Notes under the pieces: model-generated
What the model was told of the DNA's origin: nothing
The model's input: only the letters and a program-made list of their open reading frames with translations
Databases searched by the model: none
Translations under genes and position numbers: made by a program
DNA from: Patescibacteria group bacterium
Lineage (GTDB): Bacteria; Patescibacteriota; Microgenomatia; UBA12405; JAHJSD01
Assembly: GCA_018830585.1 (NCBI GenBank)
Contig: JAHJSD010000016.1
Location: 1-31,035, forward strand
Reading direction: 5' to 3'
Length of the DNA: 31,035 nt
Part shown: in pieces, positions 15,152 to 21,828 of the stretch
Position numbering within the stretch: position 1 is the first letter of the stretch
Layout: every line of letters starts with the position of its first letter

Positions 15152-15568
15152 CTATTCCCTCTTTGGCATTCTTATCTCATATTTTCTGTTGTCAACCAAA
15201 AGCCGGTAGGATAGTTCTGCTATCTTTCTGGCAACGGCCACAATTGCTTTTTTCTTTCCGCGTCTTGCCGAAAGGGCCCGGTAAAAAAGTTTTGTATTGG
15301 CATCGCTCCTGACCAGCCTATGGGCAGTCTGAACTAATACCCACCTTGCATACGGGCTGCCTAATTTTGTTATGCTTCCCAATCTTTTTACCCCGCCGGA
15401 TTGGTAGCAGGAAGGAACCAGTTCCAGATAAGCCGCCAGTTTCTTTCCCTCTGGAAATCTTTTAGGATCTCCTATCTCGGAAGCCAAAACAAACGCTGTT
15501 ATTATTCCCACGCCCGGAATACTTTTTAGTATTTGACACATTTGATTATTTTTGAACCTTTCTTTTAT
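15152..15568 (-). pseudogene. IS110-family transposase, C-terminal (transposase_20) fragment
   Basis: The frame encodes the C-terminal catalytic part of an IS110-type transposase: 'LKSIPGVGIITAFVLASEIGDPKRFPEGKKLAAYLELVPSCYQSGG', then 'GSPYARWVLVQTAHRLVRSD' and 'KKKAIVAVARKIAELSYRLL'. The N-terminal DEDD nuclease domain is missing. The frame continues upstream only through a hairpin repeat beginning near 15569, which has interrupted or replaced the rest. In this family, target choice uses an RNA made from the element's end; no such left end can be recognised here, so the element is dead. Confidence 0.85.
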
Positions 15569-15650
15569 ACATGAACCAAGAAAACCGTGGGTTTCCACGT
15601 TACCATTTGGGAAACCACGTGGGGCCACGGTGGTATACACCAACCATATC
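15569..15650. repeat. ATGAACCAAGAAAA hairpin repeat, copy C
   Basis: It begins ATGAACCAAGAAAACCGTGG and folds back through CCACGGT (about 15625-15631), with an inner GGTTTCC / GGGAAACC pair. It shares its first 14 bases with the element at 26237 and 13 with that at 25997. It marks the break in the IS110 gene. The rest of 15650-15909 has no intact gene. On the minus strand, a short frame ending in '...AKELKDTLKQTIVPASGKK' might be the tail of another decayed gene, but I cannot assign it. Confidence 0.6.
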
Positions 15651-15909
15651 CCACTGTGGCGGTACGTGGCGAGCATCCTTTGGAAGAGGGAGTCCTTGGC
15701 CTTTAGGCCGGGGAGGATTTACTGATCAGGTTTTTTCCCCGAAGCTGGGACAATTGTTTGTTTAAGAGTGTCTTTAAGCTCTTTGGCGTCGGTTGGTGTT
15801 TCTCAGTGTCTATCTTCTTAAAGAAACCGGAAATTGTTGTAGAAAAAACAATTCTTTTTCGCCGCCGCAATTTTTCGTGTCAGAAAGCTATCGCGCCGCT
15901 TTAAAACTT

Positions 15910-16479
15910 CTAAACAGTAAACCTAACCAATTTAACTAACAACCAAGAGATAATTAAAAATGAAATAGAAAAAACAGGAACGAAAGCATCTTTCATTTTA
16001 TCTTTCGGCTGAAATGACCAAGACGAATATCCAGCTGATTTCAATTGCTTGAATAAATTTCTATCTTCAATTTTAATTCTTTTAATCACGAGGCCAATAA
16101 TCAGAGCTGAAATTGGCAAAACATAAATAATCAAAATAGGAATTACAAAATCGCTTATGAAATATCTCATGCTGGAATAACCGATTTCTCTAATCAACGA
16201 AGACAATTCAAACAAACCAAACACCAGAAAAGGTATGGCCACGAAAAACAAAATTGTGGCAACTCTCCTTTTCCAAAAATATCCTTTCTGTTTTATTTCG
16301 GCAAGCAATGAATTGACACGCTCGTTTTTATTTTTCGTGCCAACCAATACAGTTGTTATCAACAAGCCAATAAGTGTTAAAAAGTTAGACAGTCCAATAA
16401 AACTGAGTTTTACTAGATTTTTTCTTAAATCTCTAAAAATAATCAGGCCTGCTAAAATTCCCGCTATTATTGAACTCAC
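15910..16479 (-). CDS. Small polytopic membrane protein, unknown function
   Basis: The protein has 189 residues with hydrophobic segments at about 3-15, 26-46, 73-95, 107-131 and 167-186, separated by short charged loops ('GTKNKNERVNSLLAEIKQKGYFWKRR'). I recognise no family. The GTG start at 16479 lies only 12 bases from the inverted repeat of the neighbouring IS. The same frame is open upstream into the IS edge ('TLVF'), making the first helix longer. The native N-terminus may therefore have been cut off by the IS insertion. It may be a damaged gene. Confidence 0.55.
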   Translation of the reverse strand: MSSIIAGILAGLIIFRDLRKNLVKLSFIGLSNFLTLIGLLITTVLVGTKNKNERVNSLLAEIKQKGYFWKRRVATILFFVAIPFLVFGLFELSSLIREIGYSSMRYFISDFVIPILIIYVLPISALIIGLVIKRIKIEDRNLFKQLKSAGYSSWSFQPKDKMKDAFVPVFSISFLIISWLLVKLVRFTV

Positions 16480-16490
16480 TATAAATACAA

Positions 16491-17230
16491 GGGTCTTGCC
16501 CAGTTAACTCAATTTTCTGAGTAATCTTTTCAGATCGGCAGAGAGTTTATCCCTGTGATTAAATCTCCACTCTGATTCTAACATGTGTTTAGCAAACTGA
16601 GTTTTTAAAATGCCATTAAACTGAGCCAGTCTTCTTTTTACCCATGACCAGTATGATTCTACTCCGTTGATATGTGTTCCGTCTTCCCGGGCAAACTCAT
16701 TTTCGCTGTGTTTTACTTTTTTGTGGTTGTATCCGTATACGGCTAAAGCGTCATAACTTCTCCAGCCGTCAGAGTAGATATCCGAACCCGAGGCAACCAC
16801 CTTTTTGATGATTGGCATCACTTCGTCTTTCTCTGTCGATCTGATGATCTGTGTGTAGACGCTGCCCTGACGTTTTAAAAGCCCTAAAACAACAATCTTT
16901 TTCCCAGCCCCTCTTCCTCGTTTACCCCGGACTCTTTTGGGGCCAAAGTAACTCTCATCAACTTCGATACCGTTTTTTAGATTTGCCTTGAGACGCTCTT
17001 GGATGGCATCGATAAGAATTGCCTCTCTGAATACAGAATAATACCTATCAGCTGTTTTACGGTTGACACTGACAATTTCTGCCGCTTTAGAGGCGGGAAT
17101 ATCAGCAACAAAACTATTAAAAAGAGTGGTGTCTTTCTGTCTTGAAATTCGTCGACGTTTATGGACCCTCATATTAGCCCATTATACAGCGATATTTTAA
17201 CTTCTATTCGCTGTTAACTGGGCGAGACCC
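16491..17230. mobile_element. IS1595-family insertion sequence, complete
   Basis: The element is 740 bp. The terminal inverted repeats are GGGTCTTGCCCAGTTAAC (16491-16508) and the complement of GTTAACTGGGCGAGACCC (17213-17230), matching at 17 of 18 positions. One transposase gene fills the interior, and its stop codon lies in the left inverted repeat. The 8-base flanks AAATACAA and TAGTATTA are not identical, so there is no visible target duplication. That suggests an old insertion, or deletion or recombination at one side. Confidence 0.9.
16504..17172 (-). CDS. IS1595-family (ISXO2-like) transposase
   Basis: The protein has 222 residues and an intact frame. The ISXO2-like catalytic domain shows 'GIEVDESYFGPKRVRGKRGRG' (first Asp), 'DIYSDGWRSYDAL' (second Asp) and 'HINGVESYWSWVKRRL' (the Asn and Lys that replace the usual Glu in this group). 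A short helix-turn-helix-like N-terminal part precedes it ('SKAAEIVSVNRKTADRYYSVFREAI'); the N-terminal zinc ribbon of longer members is lacking. It catalyses cut or copy of the element bounded by the inverted repeats at 16491 and 17230. The gene looks functional. Confidence 0.92.
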   Translation of the reverse strand: MRVHKRRRISRQKDTTLFNSFVADIPASKAAEIVSVNRKTADRYYSVFREAILIDAIQERLKANLKNGIEVDESYFGPKRVRGKRGRGAGKKIVVLGLLKRQGSVYTQIIRSTEKDEVMPIIKKVVASGSDIYSDGWRSYDALAVYGYNHKKVKHSENEFAREDGTHINGVESYWSWVKRRLAQFNGILKTQFAKHMLESEWRFNHRDKLSADLKRLLRKLS

Positions 17231-17352
17231 TAGTATTATCGGCGATTGATTTCAAAAAACCTTGGAATTACCTTGCTGAAATGCCTGCCGAAGCGAGGGG
17301 CCGCGCCAGTGGGCGGATAAACCCCGCCCCGATCGGGGCGACTAATCAACTT

Positions 17353-17429
17353 TGGTGGACCGTGGCGGAGTTGAACCGCCGACCTTACCCATGCGAAGGG
17401 TACGCTCTAGCCAACTGAGCTAACGGCCC
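17353..17429 (-). tRNA. tRNA-Ala (anticodon CGC)
   Basis: Read on the minus strand, the acceptor GGGCCGT pairs with ACGGTCC, followed by the encoded ACCA. The third pair is G-U, the alanine identity element. The D arm is GCTC-AGTTGGCT-AGAGC, the anticodon stem is TACCC/GGGTA with loop TTCGCAT, and the T arm contains GGTTCAACTCC. The anticodon CGC reads GCG. The 77 bases include CCA. The accessory region ends just beside it (IS edge at 17230), and tRNA genes are common integration points, although no integrase gene is visible here. The 17231-17352 spacer has a CCCCGCCCCGATCGGGGCG hairpin and no gene. Confidence 0.95.
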
Positions 17430-17437
17430 TTTAAATA

Positions 17438-17472
17438 TTTAACATTTAACATTTAACATTTAACATTTAACA
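17438..17472. repeat. 7-bp tandem repeat (TTTAACA)x5
   Basis: Five exact units lie directly upstream of the tRNA on its own strand. Degenerate copies of the same text (ATTTAACATT, TTAATCATTTAA) fill many other gaps, for example 17700-17740, 18330-18370, 20990-21120, 21620-21680, 23640-23700 and 25940-25990. No function is visible. Confidence 0.85.
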
Positions 17473-17592
17473 TTAAGCATTGAGCTTGTCTCAAAACCTT
17501 ATTTCGCTGTCATTCCGGATTCTGTCGCATGGCTGTCGTAATCCGGAACAGGTACAGATTCTGTTCACTCAGGATGACGGGTTGCGATCCAG

Positions 17593-17635
17593 TCCACCCC
17601 CGGGGTGTCTGCAGATTTTCACCCCGGGGGTGTTT
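17593..17635. repeat. Palindromic CCCCGGGG repeat, copy 3
   Basis: This copy has the arms CCACCCCCGGGGTGT and CACCCCGGGGGTGTTTCTG around the loop CTGCAGATTTT. It lies in the 17430-17866 gap between the tRNA and the phosphoribosyltransferase gene, which holds no credible gene and is otherwise AT-rich repeat text. Confidence 0.8.
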
Positions 17636-17866
17636 CTGGCTTCATTTGATCCCAAAAATCCTAAATTATAAATGTTAAATCTTAAATATTATTAAAGCTA
17701 ATCGTTGGCATTTAACATTTAAGAATTCAAATTTAGAAATTAGGAATTAGAAATTAAGACTGACGATATTTTACCATTGGCTTAAGCGGAAGAGAAACCC
17801 GGATCGGATCGTTTGAGATTGAGAGAACAAAACGCCGAAGGTTGCCCGGTTAAGATAATTAGCTGT

Positions 17867-18322
17867 TTAAACAAGCTTTAGCGCTTTTTGAGCTAAAGCA
17901 GGGGTGACTTCGGGAAAGTCGGAATAATATTCTTTAGTGTCGAAGAATATCTTCGGTTGGAAAAGAGCGATTACCCGGTCGGCGGTTTTTTTAAGCGATT
18001 GAACCTTTTTAAAGGGATAAACTGGCAAACAGACGGTGATCCGGCTGGCGTTTTCCTTTCTTAGGCTTTTAATCAACCGGGAGATTTTTTTTCTTTCTAT
18101 TTGGCCATCGTCAACGACAATGATTGACTTTTCTTTAAGATTTTTAAGACTTAAACTTTTCGTTTTAACCAATTTAATCGGCGTATCTAGTAATCCGGCA
18201 ACTGAAGCGGCGACAATTACCCCTCCCGGGGTTAAGGCCAAGATCAAGGGATTTTTGCCAATCCCCTCCTCTTTCAGTCTTTCTGCTAATTTTCGGCCGG
18301 CATCAAAACGGGAATTAAACAC
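17867..18322 (-). CDS. Phosphoribosyltransferase-like protein with degenerate PRPP loop
   Basis: The protein has 151 residues. The start 'FNSRFDAGRKLAERL' and the following 'LILALTPGGVIVAASVAGLL' match a family of small type I phosphoribosyltransferases ('F.dR.dAG..La..L', 'l.LPRGGv.va'). The PRPP-binding strand-loop reads 'SIIVVDDGQIERKKI', which keeps the two acidic residues but lacks the usual small 'T-G-x-T' loop. It may therefore not bind PRPP normally. It is shorter than relatives (about 200 residues). The GTG start follows 'AAATGACCAAATAAA', text also found upstream of the exchanger gene start at 20980. The family is likely; activity is doubtful. Confidence 0.7.
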   Translation of the reverse strand: MFNSRFDAGRKLAERLKEEGIGKNPLILALTPGGVIVAASVAGLLDTPIKLVKTKSLSLKNLKEKSIIVVDDGQIERKKISRLIKSLRKENASRITVCLPVYPFKKVQSLKKTADRVIALFQPKIFFDTKEYYSDFPEVTPALAQKALKLV

Positions 18323-18432
18323 TTTTTATTTGGTCATTTAACATTAAACATTGATCATTTAAGAATTAAGAATAAACTGCTAAGAGAATTTCTCGACTCG
18401 CAGACTCGCTCGAAATGTAAATAGCGGAACGG

Positions 18433-18496
18433 TCCACCCCCGGGGAGTCAATCCGCCTCCGCCGGTTGGCGGATGGCGGACACCCCGGGGGTGTTT
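18433..18496. repeat. Palindromic CCCCGGGG repeat, copy 4, carrying a nested palindrome
   Basis: The outer arms are CCACCCCCGGGGAGTC and GACACCCCGGGGGTGTTTC. The loop contains a second palindrome-like unit, 'ATCCGCCTCCGCCGGTTGG' followed by 'CGGATGGCGGA' (about 18451-18480). The same nested arrangement occurs at 21725-21785. The simpler copies at 2345 and 17593 have short loops, so the inner unit appears to have inserted into, or expanded within, the loop. Confidence 0.8.
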
Positions 18497-18572
18497 CAGT
18501 CAATCCGCCATATTTATCATTTGCCATTACGCATTAAACATTTAAGACTTAACATTTATGAATTTTTGGGAA

Positions 18573-18668
18573 CTATTTATTGTTCGAGCAACGTCGAGAA
18601 GAATTTGTTAAAAGAGCGGTTCTCGACCGAGTCTGACTCGGTTCTCGACAGGCTCGAACAATAAATAG
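18573..18668. repeat. 96-bp inverted-repeat element with perfect 17-bp arms (MITE-like)
   Basis: CTATTTATTGTTCGAGC (18573-18589) and GCTCGAACAATAAATAG (18652-18668) are exact complements. The interior has further stems: GTCGAGAA with TTCTCGAC, and CCGAGT with ACTCGG. A related interior (GTCGAGAAGAATTTGT... GGTTCTCGACCGAGTC) lies at 21442-21500, and weaker forms near 18378 and 23899. It could be a non-autonomous mobile element, or a strong bidirectional terminator for the EndoQ operon, which ends 36 bases away. Confidence 0.8.
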
Positions 18669-18703
18669 ACCCTATGCTAATCTGTCAGTGGCCAACCATG
18701 GTT

Positions 18704-20011
18704 TTAGAACAAACTAATCTGCTCCTTTTTGTCTTTTTTTTGGCCTTTGGGCCATATTTTGACTTTACCATAGAGGCCATCATACCCCGGCTCGACGACC
18801 ACTTGACCGGTGCGGTTTCTGATAATGCCTTCGGCGACTTTTTCTCCCAGTGATTTGGCAATCTTAGTGACGGGAGTTTTAATTAAGATTTCAATTTCCG
18901 GGCCGATTTTTTCAATTGCCAGGGAATACTTTTCTGCCACCTTTTTAGACTCGGGGCCGGATTTTTCCGCTTCGGCAATAATTTCTCTAAGCGGAATTAA
19001 CGAAATGAACGGATGGTGCCGGTTTTCCGGGTGGCAAAAAATTTTCAGCCCGCCGACTATTTTTATTTTCGGTCTGATCGTTTTTGCCCGGGAGAGTTTT
19101 TTAACTTGGTGGGCCACCCCGACAGTGAGCAATTTACCGCAGACGGGACAAGTAATGCCCAATTTTTGTGAGTCCTCGGGCGAATGGCAAACAGAGCATT
19201 TTCTGTGACCGGTATAGTGATACCTCCCTTCTTCAGGGTGAAATTCAATAGTGGAGGCGACGTGCGGCTTTTTCTCCCGGACTCCTTGACGGTATGGAGT
19301 TTTGAAAGCGGTAACAAGGTCGGAATAGCGGAAATTTTCCGGCAGTTCAAAAACGGTGGCGTTGCGGCCTAGGTTTTTTAAGCTGTGACTGTCAGAAAAA
19401 CTGACAATTCTCTTCTGGTCAAGCTCTTTGATCTGCCAGTTCATTAGCGGGTCGCTGGAAAGACCGGTTTCGATCGCCGGTATTTTTGAGGCAAACCTTT
19501 CAAAACACTGATTGATCGAACCGAAGCCGGACCGCGAGCCATAGAGAGAAAACCAGGGAGTCCAGATATGAGCGGGAATAAAAGTAATCTGCGGATCAAT
19601 TTTGCTGATCATACCGACAAAACTGACAGCGCTAATACCGAATATCGGTCTGCCGTCGGCGGAAAGGTTAAACCCTTTTTGGGAAAGTTTCCGGTTGATT
19701 TCTTTTGCCGTTTTTAGATTAGGAGAAAAAACAATCAGGTGGATTCGATGACCGGGAAAGATCAAGGAAACTTCAGCGCTAATGATGAAAAACGGCGACT
19801 GGGGGCTGTTTTTTAGCCGGTAGACGCCCGAACTTGTTTCCAAAAACCGTTTTTCCATTTCGGTAAACCAGAGCGGGTGGGTAAAATCGGCGCTGGTGAG
19901 GATGGCAACTCCTTTTTTTTCGCCCCACTCGGCCAGGTTATCCAGCTCCATCTTCGGACTGACGGCTCTGGAATATTTGGAGTGGAAATGAAGATCAGCA
20001 ATAAACCTCAT
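18704..20011 (-). CDS. EndoQ-like PHP/zinc-finger DNA repair nuclease
   Basis: The protein has 435 residues. The PHP domain motifs are 'ADLHFHSKYSRAVS' (H-x-H, residues 5-18), 'ILTSADFTHP' (about 37-46), 'IISAEVSLIF' (77-85), 'FIPAHIWTPWFS' (144-155) and 'SFSDSHS' (204-210). A four-cysteine zinc site follows (C272, C275, C288, C291: 'KCSVCHSP' and 'ITCPVCGKLL'), then a helical C-terminal part. This order is that of EndoQ, known from archaea and some bacteria, which nicks DNA 5' of deaminated bases (uracil, hypoxanthine) and abasic sites. Many databases label such proteins UvrD-like helicases, which the sequence does not support. It follows the exchanger gene by three bases, so the two are co-transcribed. 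Confidence 0.85.
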   Translation of the reverse strand: MRFIADLHFHSKYSRAVSPKMELDNLAEWGEKKGVAILTSADFTHPLWFTEMEKRFLETSSGVYRLKNSPQSPFFIISAEVSLIFPGHRIHLIVFSPNLKTAKEINRKLSQKGFNLSADGRPIFGISAVSFVGMISKIDPQITFIPAHIWTPWFSLYGSRSGFGSINQCFERFASKIPAIETGLSSDPLMNWQIKELDQKRIVSFSDSHSLKNLGRNATVFELPENFRYSDLVTAFKTPYRQGVREKKPHVASTIEFHPEEGRYHYTGHRKCSVCHSPEDSQKLGITCPVCGKLLTVGVAHQVKKLSRAKTIRPKIKIVGGLKIFCHPENRHHPFISLIPLREIIAEAEKSGPESKKVAEKYSLAIEKIGPEIEILIKTPVTKIAKSLGEKVAEGIIRNRTGQVVVEPGYDGLYGKVKIWPKGQKKDKKEQISLF

Positions 20012-20014
20012 AGA

Positions 20015-20980
20015 TCAGGTAAATTCTATTACTACCAAGATAAAATAAAGCATCAGCAGGATCGCCCCTTCCCACCTTTCAAGGACGCTTTTAGTCCTTA
20101 TAAAAAGAAAAAATACGGCAAAGATCAGCAGAAAAAAGAGGGTGGCTCCTAAAAAGAGATGGGGCCGGGCCAGCGAGATCGGTCTGATCAGAGCGGTTAC
20201 TCCGATAATCAGCGAGGAGTTAATCACAATTGACCCCAAAAGGTTGCCTAGAGCAACTTCCGAATCCTTGTTTTTAATCGATTTTAATTCCAGAGCCAAT
20301 TCCGGCAGAGAACTGCCTAACCCGATTAGAAAGATTCCTATCAGCAGTAAGGGGATGTTAAACTTTTCGGCAACAAGACGCGCGTTTTTGACTAAATGGT
20401 CAGCGGCAAAAACTAGGGCGAACAAACTTATCGCTAATTGCGACAGGGAAGAGATAAGCAAGTTTTTAGTTTTGCCGCTAAATTTTTCTTTAAGCGAGCT
20501 TAAGACTCCCCTTTTCTCTTTAGCTCCGGAGTTATTTTTAGAGCTGGCCGAAAGTGTTTGCCAGAAAACCAAAAGAGCAATCAGGATTACTCCGTCCAAC
20601 CGGTCTAATTTGCCGTCGATCAGCAAAATAAACGGGGCGACGCAAATCAAAAAGGCGTAATAGATATCGTTGTTAAGAACATTTTTAGTTATTTTTAAGC
20701 GGCCGCCGATAATAGTTGCTCCGCCGATGATAATGGAAAGATTAGCGATATTACTGCCGAGGACATTTCCCAAAGAAAGCGAGGCCTGGTCGTTAATTGC
20801 CGCTTGGATGCCGATAATCAGCTCCGGAAGAGAAGTACCCATAGCTAAGATCAGGCTGGCTAAAGCGTATTTGCCAATGCCGGAATAAGCGGATAGTTTT
20901 TTGGTTGAGTCGAGAACTAAGTTGGTCGAGAGAGCCAAAACAATAGAAAAGATAACGATAGAGAAAAAATAGATATACAC
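20015..20980 (-). CDS. CaCA-family sodium/calcium (cation) exchanger
   Basis: The protein has 321 residues with about ten membrane segments. The two inverted alpha repeats are present: 'MGTSLPELIIGIQAAINDQASLSLGNVLGSNIANL' (about 47-81) and 'GLGSSLPELALELKSIKNKDSEVALGNLLGSIVINSSL' (about 217-254). Their G-[TS]-S-x-P-E and G-N-x-x-G-S motifs carry the ion-binding Glu and Asn residues. The cytoplasmic loop in the middle ('SSKNNSGAKEKRGVLSSLKEKFSGK') is short, as in bacterial YrbG-type proteins. It exports Ca2+ or a related cation in exchange for Na+ or H+. The start is GTG at 20980; the EndoQ gene follows three bases after its stop. Confidence 0.92.
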   Translation of the reverse strand: MYIYFFSIVIFSIVLALSTNLVLDSTKKLSAYSGIGKYALASLILAMGTSLPELIIGIQAAINDQASLSLGNVLGSNIANLSIIIGGATIIGGRLKITKNVLNNDIYYAFLICVAPFILLIDGKLDRLDGVILIALLVFWQTLSASSKNNSGAKEKRGVLSSLKEKFSGKTKNLLISSLSQLAISLFALVFAADHLVKNARLVAEKFNIPLLLIGIFLIGLGSSLPELALELKSIKNKDSEVALGNLLGSIVINSSLIIGVTALIRPISLARPHLFLGATLFFLLIFAVFFLFIRTKSVLERWEGAILLMLYFILVVIEFT

Positions 20981-21195
20981 GGCTGTTTATTTGGTCATTT
21001 AATCATTAATCATTAAATATTAACTATAACTATTAACCATTCAGCTATTTTTACATTTAATCATTTGCTCATTTATCATTTAATCGTTGATACATCTATT
21101 CATTTATTCATGGTTCATTTGATTAATTAATCGATCGTTACGCTTTGTCGCCCGCTTCGCCTCGTAAAACTCGCTCGGAATGACCACTCCCTCTC

Positions 21196-21245
21196 CGTCA
21201 TTCTGACCCGCCCAAAGCTACGCAGTTGCTGGCGGGGAAGAATCC
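21196..21245. repeat. 50-bp dispersed repeat, copy B
   Basis: It is identical to 2148-2197 over all 50 bases. It sits in the 848-base gap 20981-21828, which has no gene and is a patchwork of repeats: AT-rich TTAATCATT text (20990-21120), this element, a 'CATTCTGAGCGTAGCGAAG' unit (21258-21280), an interior like that of the 18573 element (21442-21530, with CTGCCTGCCGGCAGGCAGG) and a nested CCCCGGGG palindrome (21725-21785). Confidence 0.85.
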
Positions 21246-21724
21246 TCGTCCCCACTGTCATTCTGAGCGTAGCGAAGAATCCCCTCGTCACACGGCAAAT
21301 TGCCATTCCAGGGGGATCCTTCGTCATCATCCCGACGTTACGTCGGGGTCAGGATGACGAGAGAAAAGGTCGTTCTATCCCCACTAAGGCACTAAGGTAA
21401 TTATTCTTTGAGCAACTTATAATCCTGAGCCCGTCGAAAGAGTCGAGAAGAATTTGTCTAAGGCTGGTTCTCGACCGAGTCTGACTCGGTTCTCGACCTG
21501 CCTGCCGGCAGGCAGGCAAGCTCGAACGGTAAATATTTTAAGCATTGATAATTGGTTGTCCTTTTCAGAGTTCGGAATATTAAAAGATTAACATTTGCAC
21601 GTTTGGGTTGGAAGAGGAGATTAATTATTAAACATTAAACATTGGTTATTTAAGATGTTTAAGATTTACGATTTAAGAATTAAAAATTCGAGTTTTCGAC
21701 AATCACGATCCTGGATCGTTTTAC

Positions 21725-21785
21725 CCACCCCCGGGGAGCCAATCCGCCTCCGCCGGTTGGCGGATGGCGGACACCCCGGGGGTGT
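21725..21785. repeat. Palindromic CCCCGGGG repeat, copy 5, with nested palindrome
   Basis: It has the same outer arms and the same inner 'ATCCGCCTCCGCCGGTTGG...GGATGGCGGA' unit as the copy at 18433, differing by few bases. It lies downstream of the DNA ligase gene, 44 bases past its stop on the minus strand, and could act as a terminator hairpin. Confidence 0.8.
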
Positions 21786-21828
21786 TTAACAAAGCCTCAG
21801 GATCGGAATGACAGTGGAAGAAAAACTT

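Noticed and set aside
17438..17472. Possible CRISPR array
   Set aside because: The 7-bp TTTAACA units are contiguous with no spacers, so this is a simple tandem repeat; no cas genes are present.
18704..20011. UvrD-type helicase annotation
   Set aside because: There are no Walker motifs; the PHP motifs and four-cysteine site fit EndoQ.
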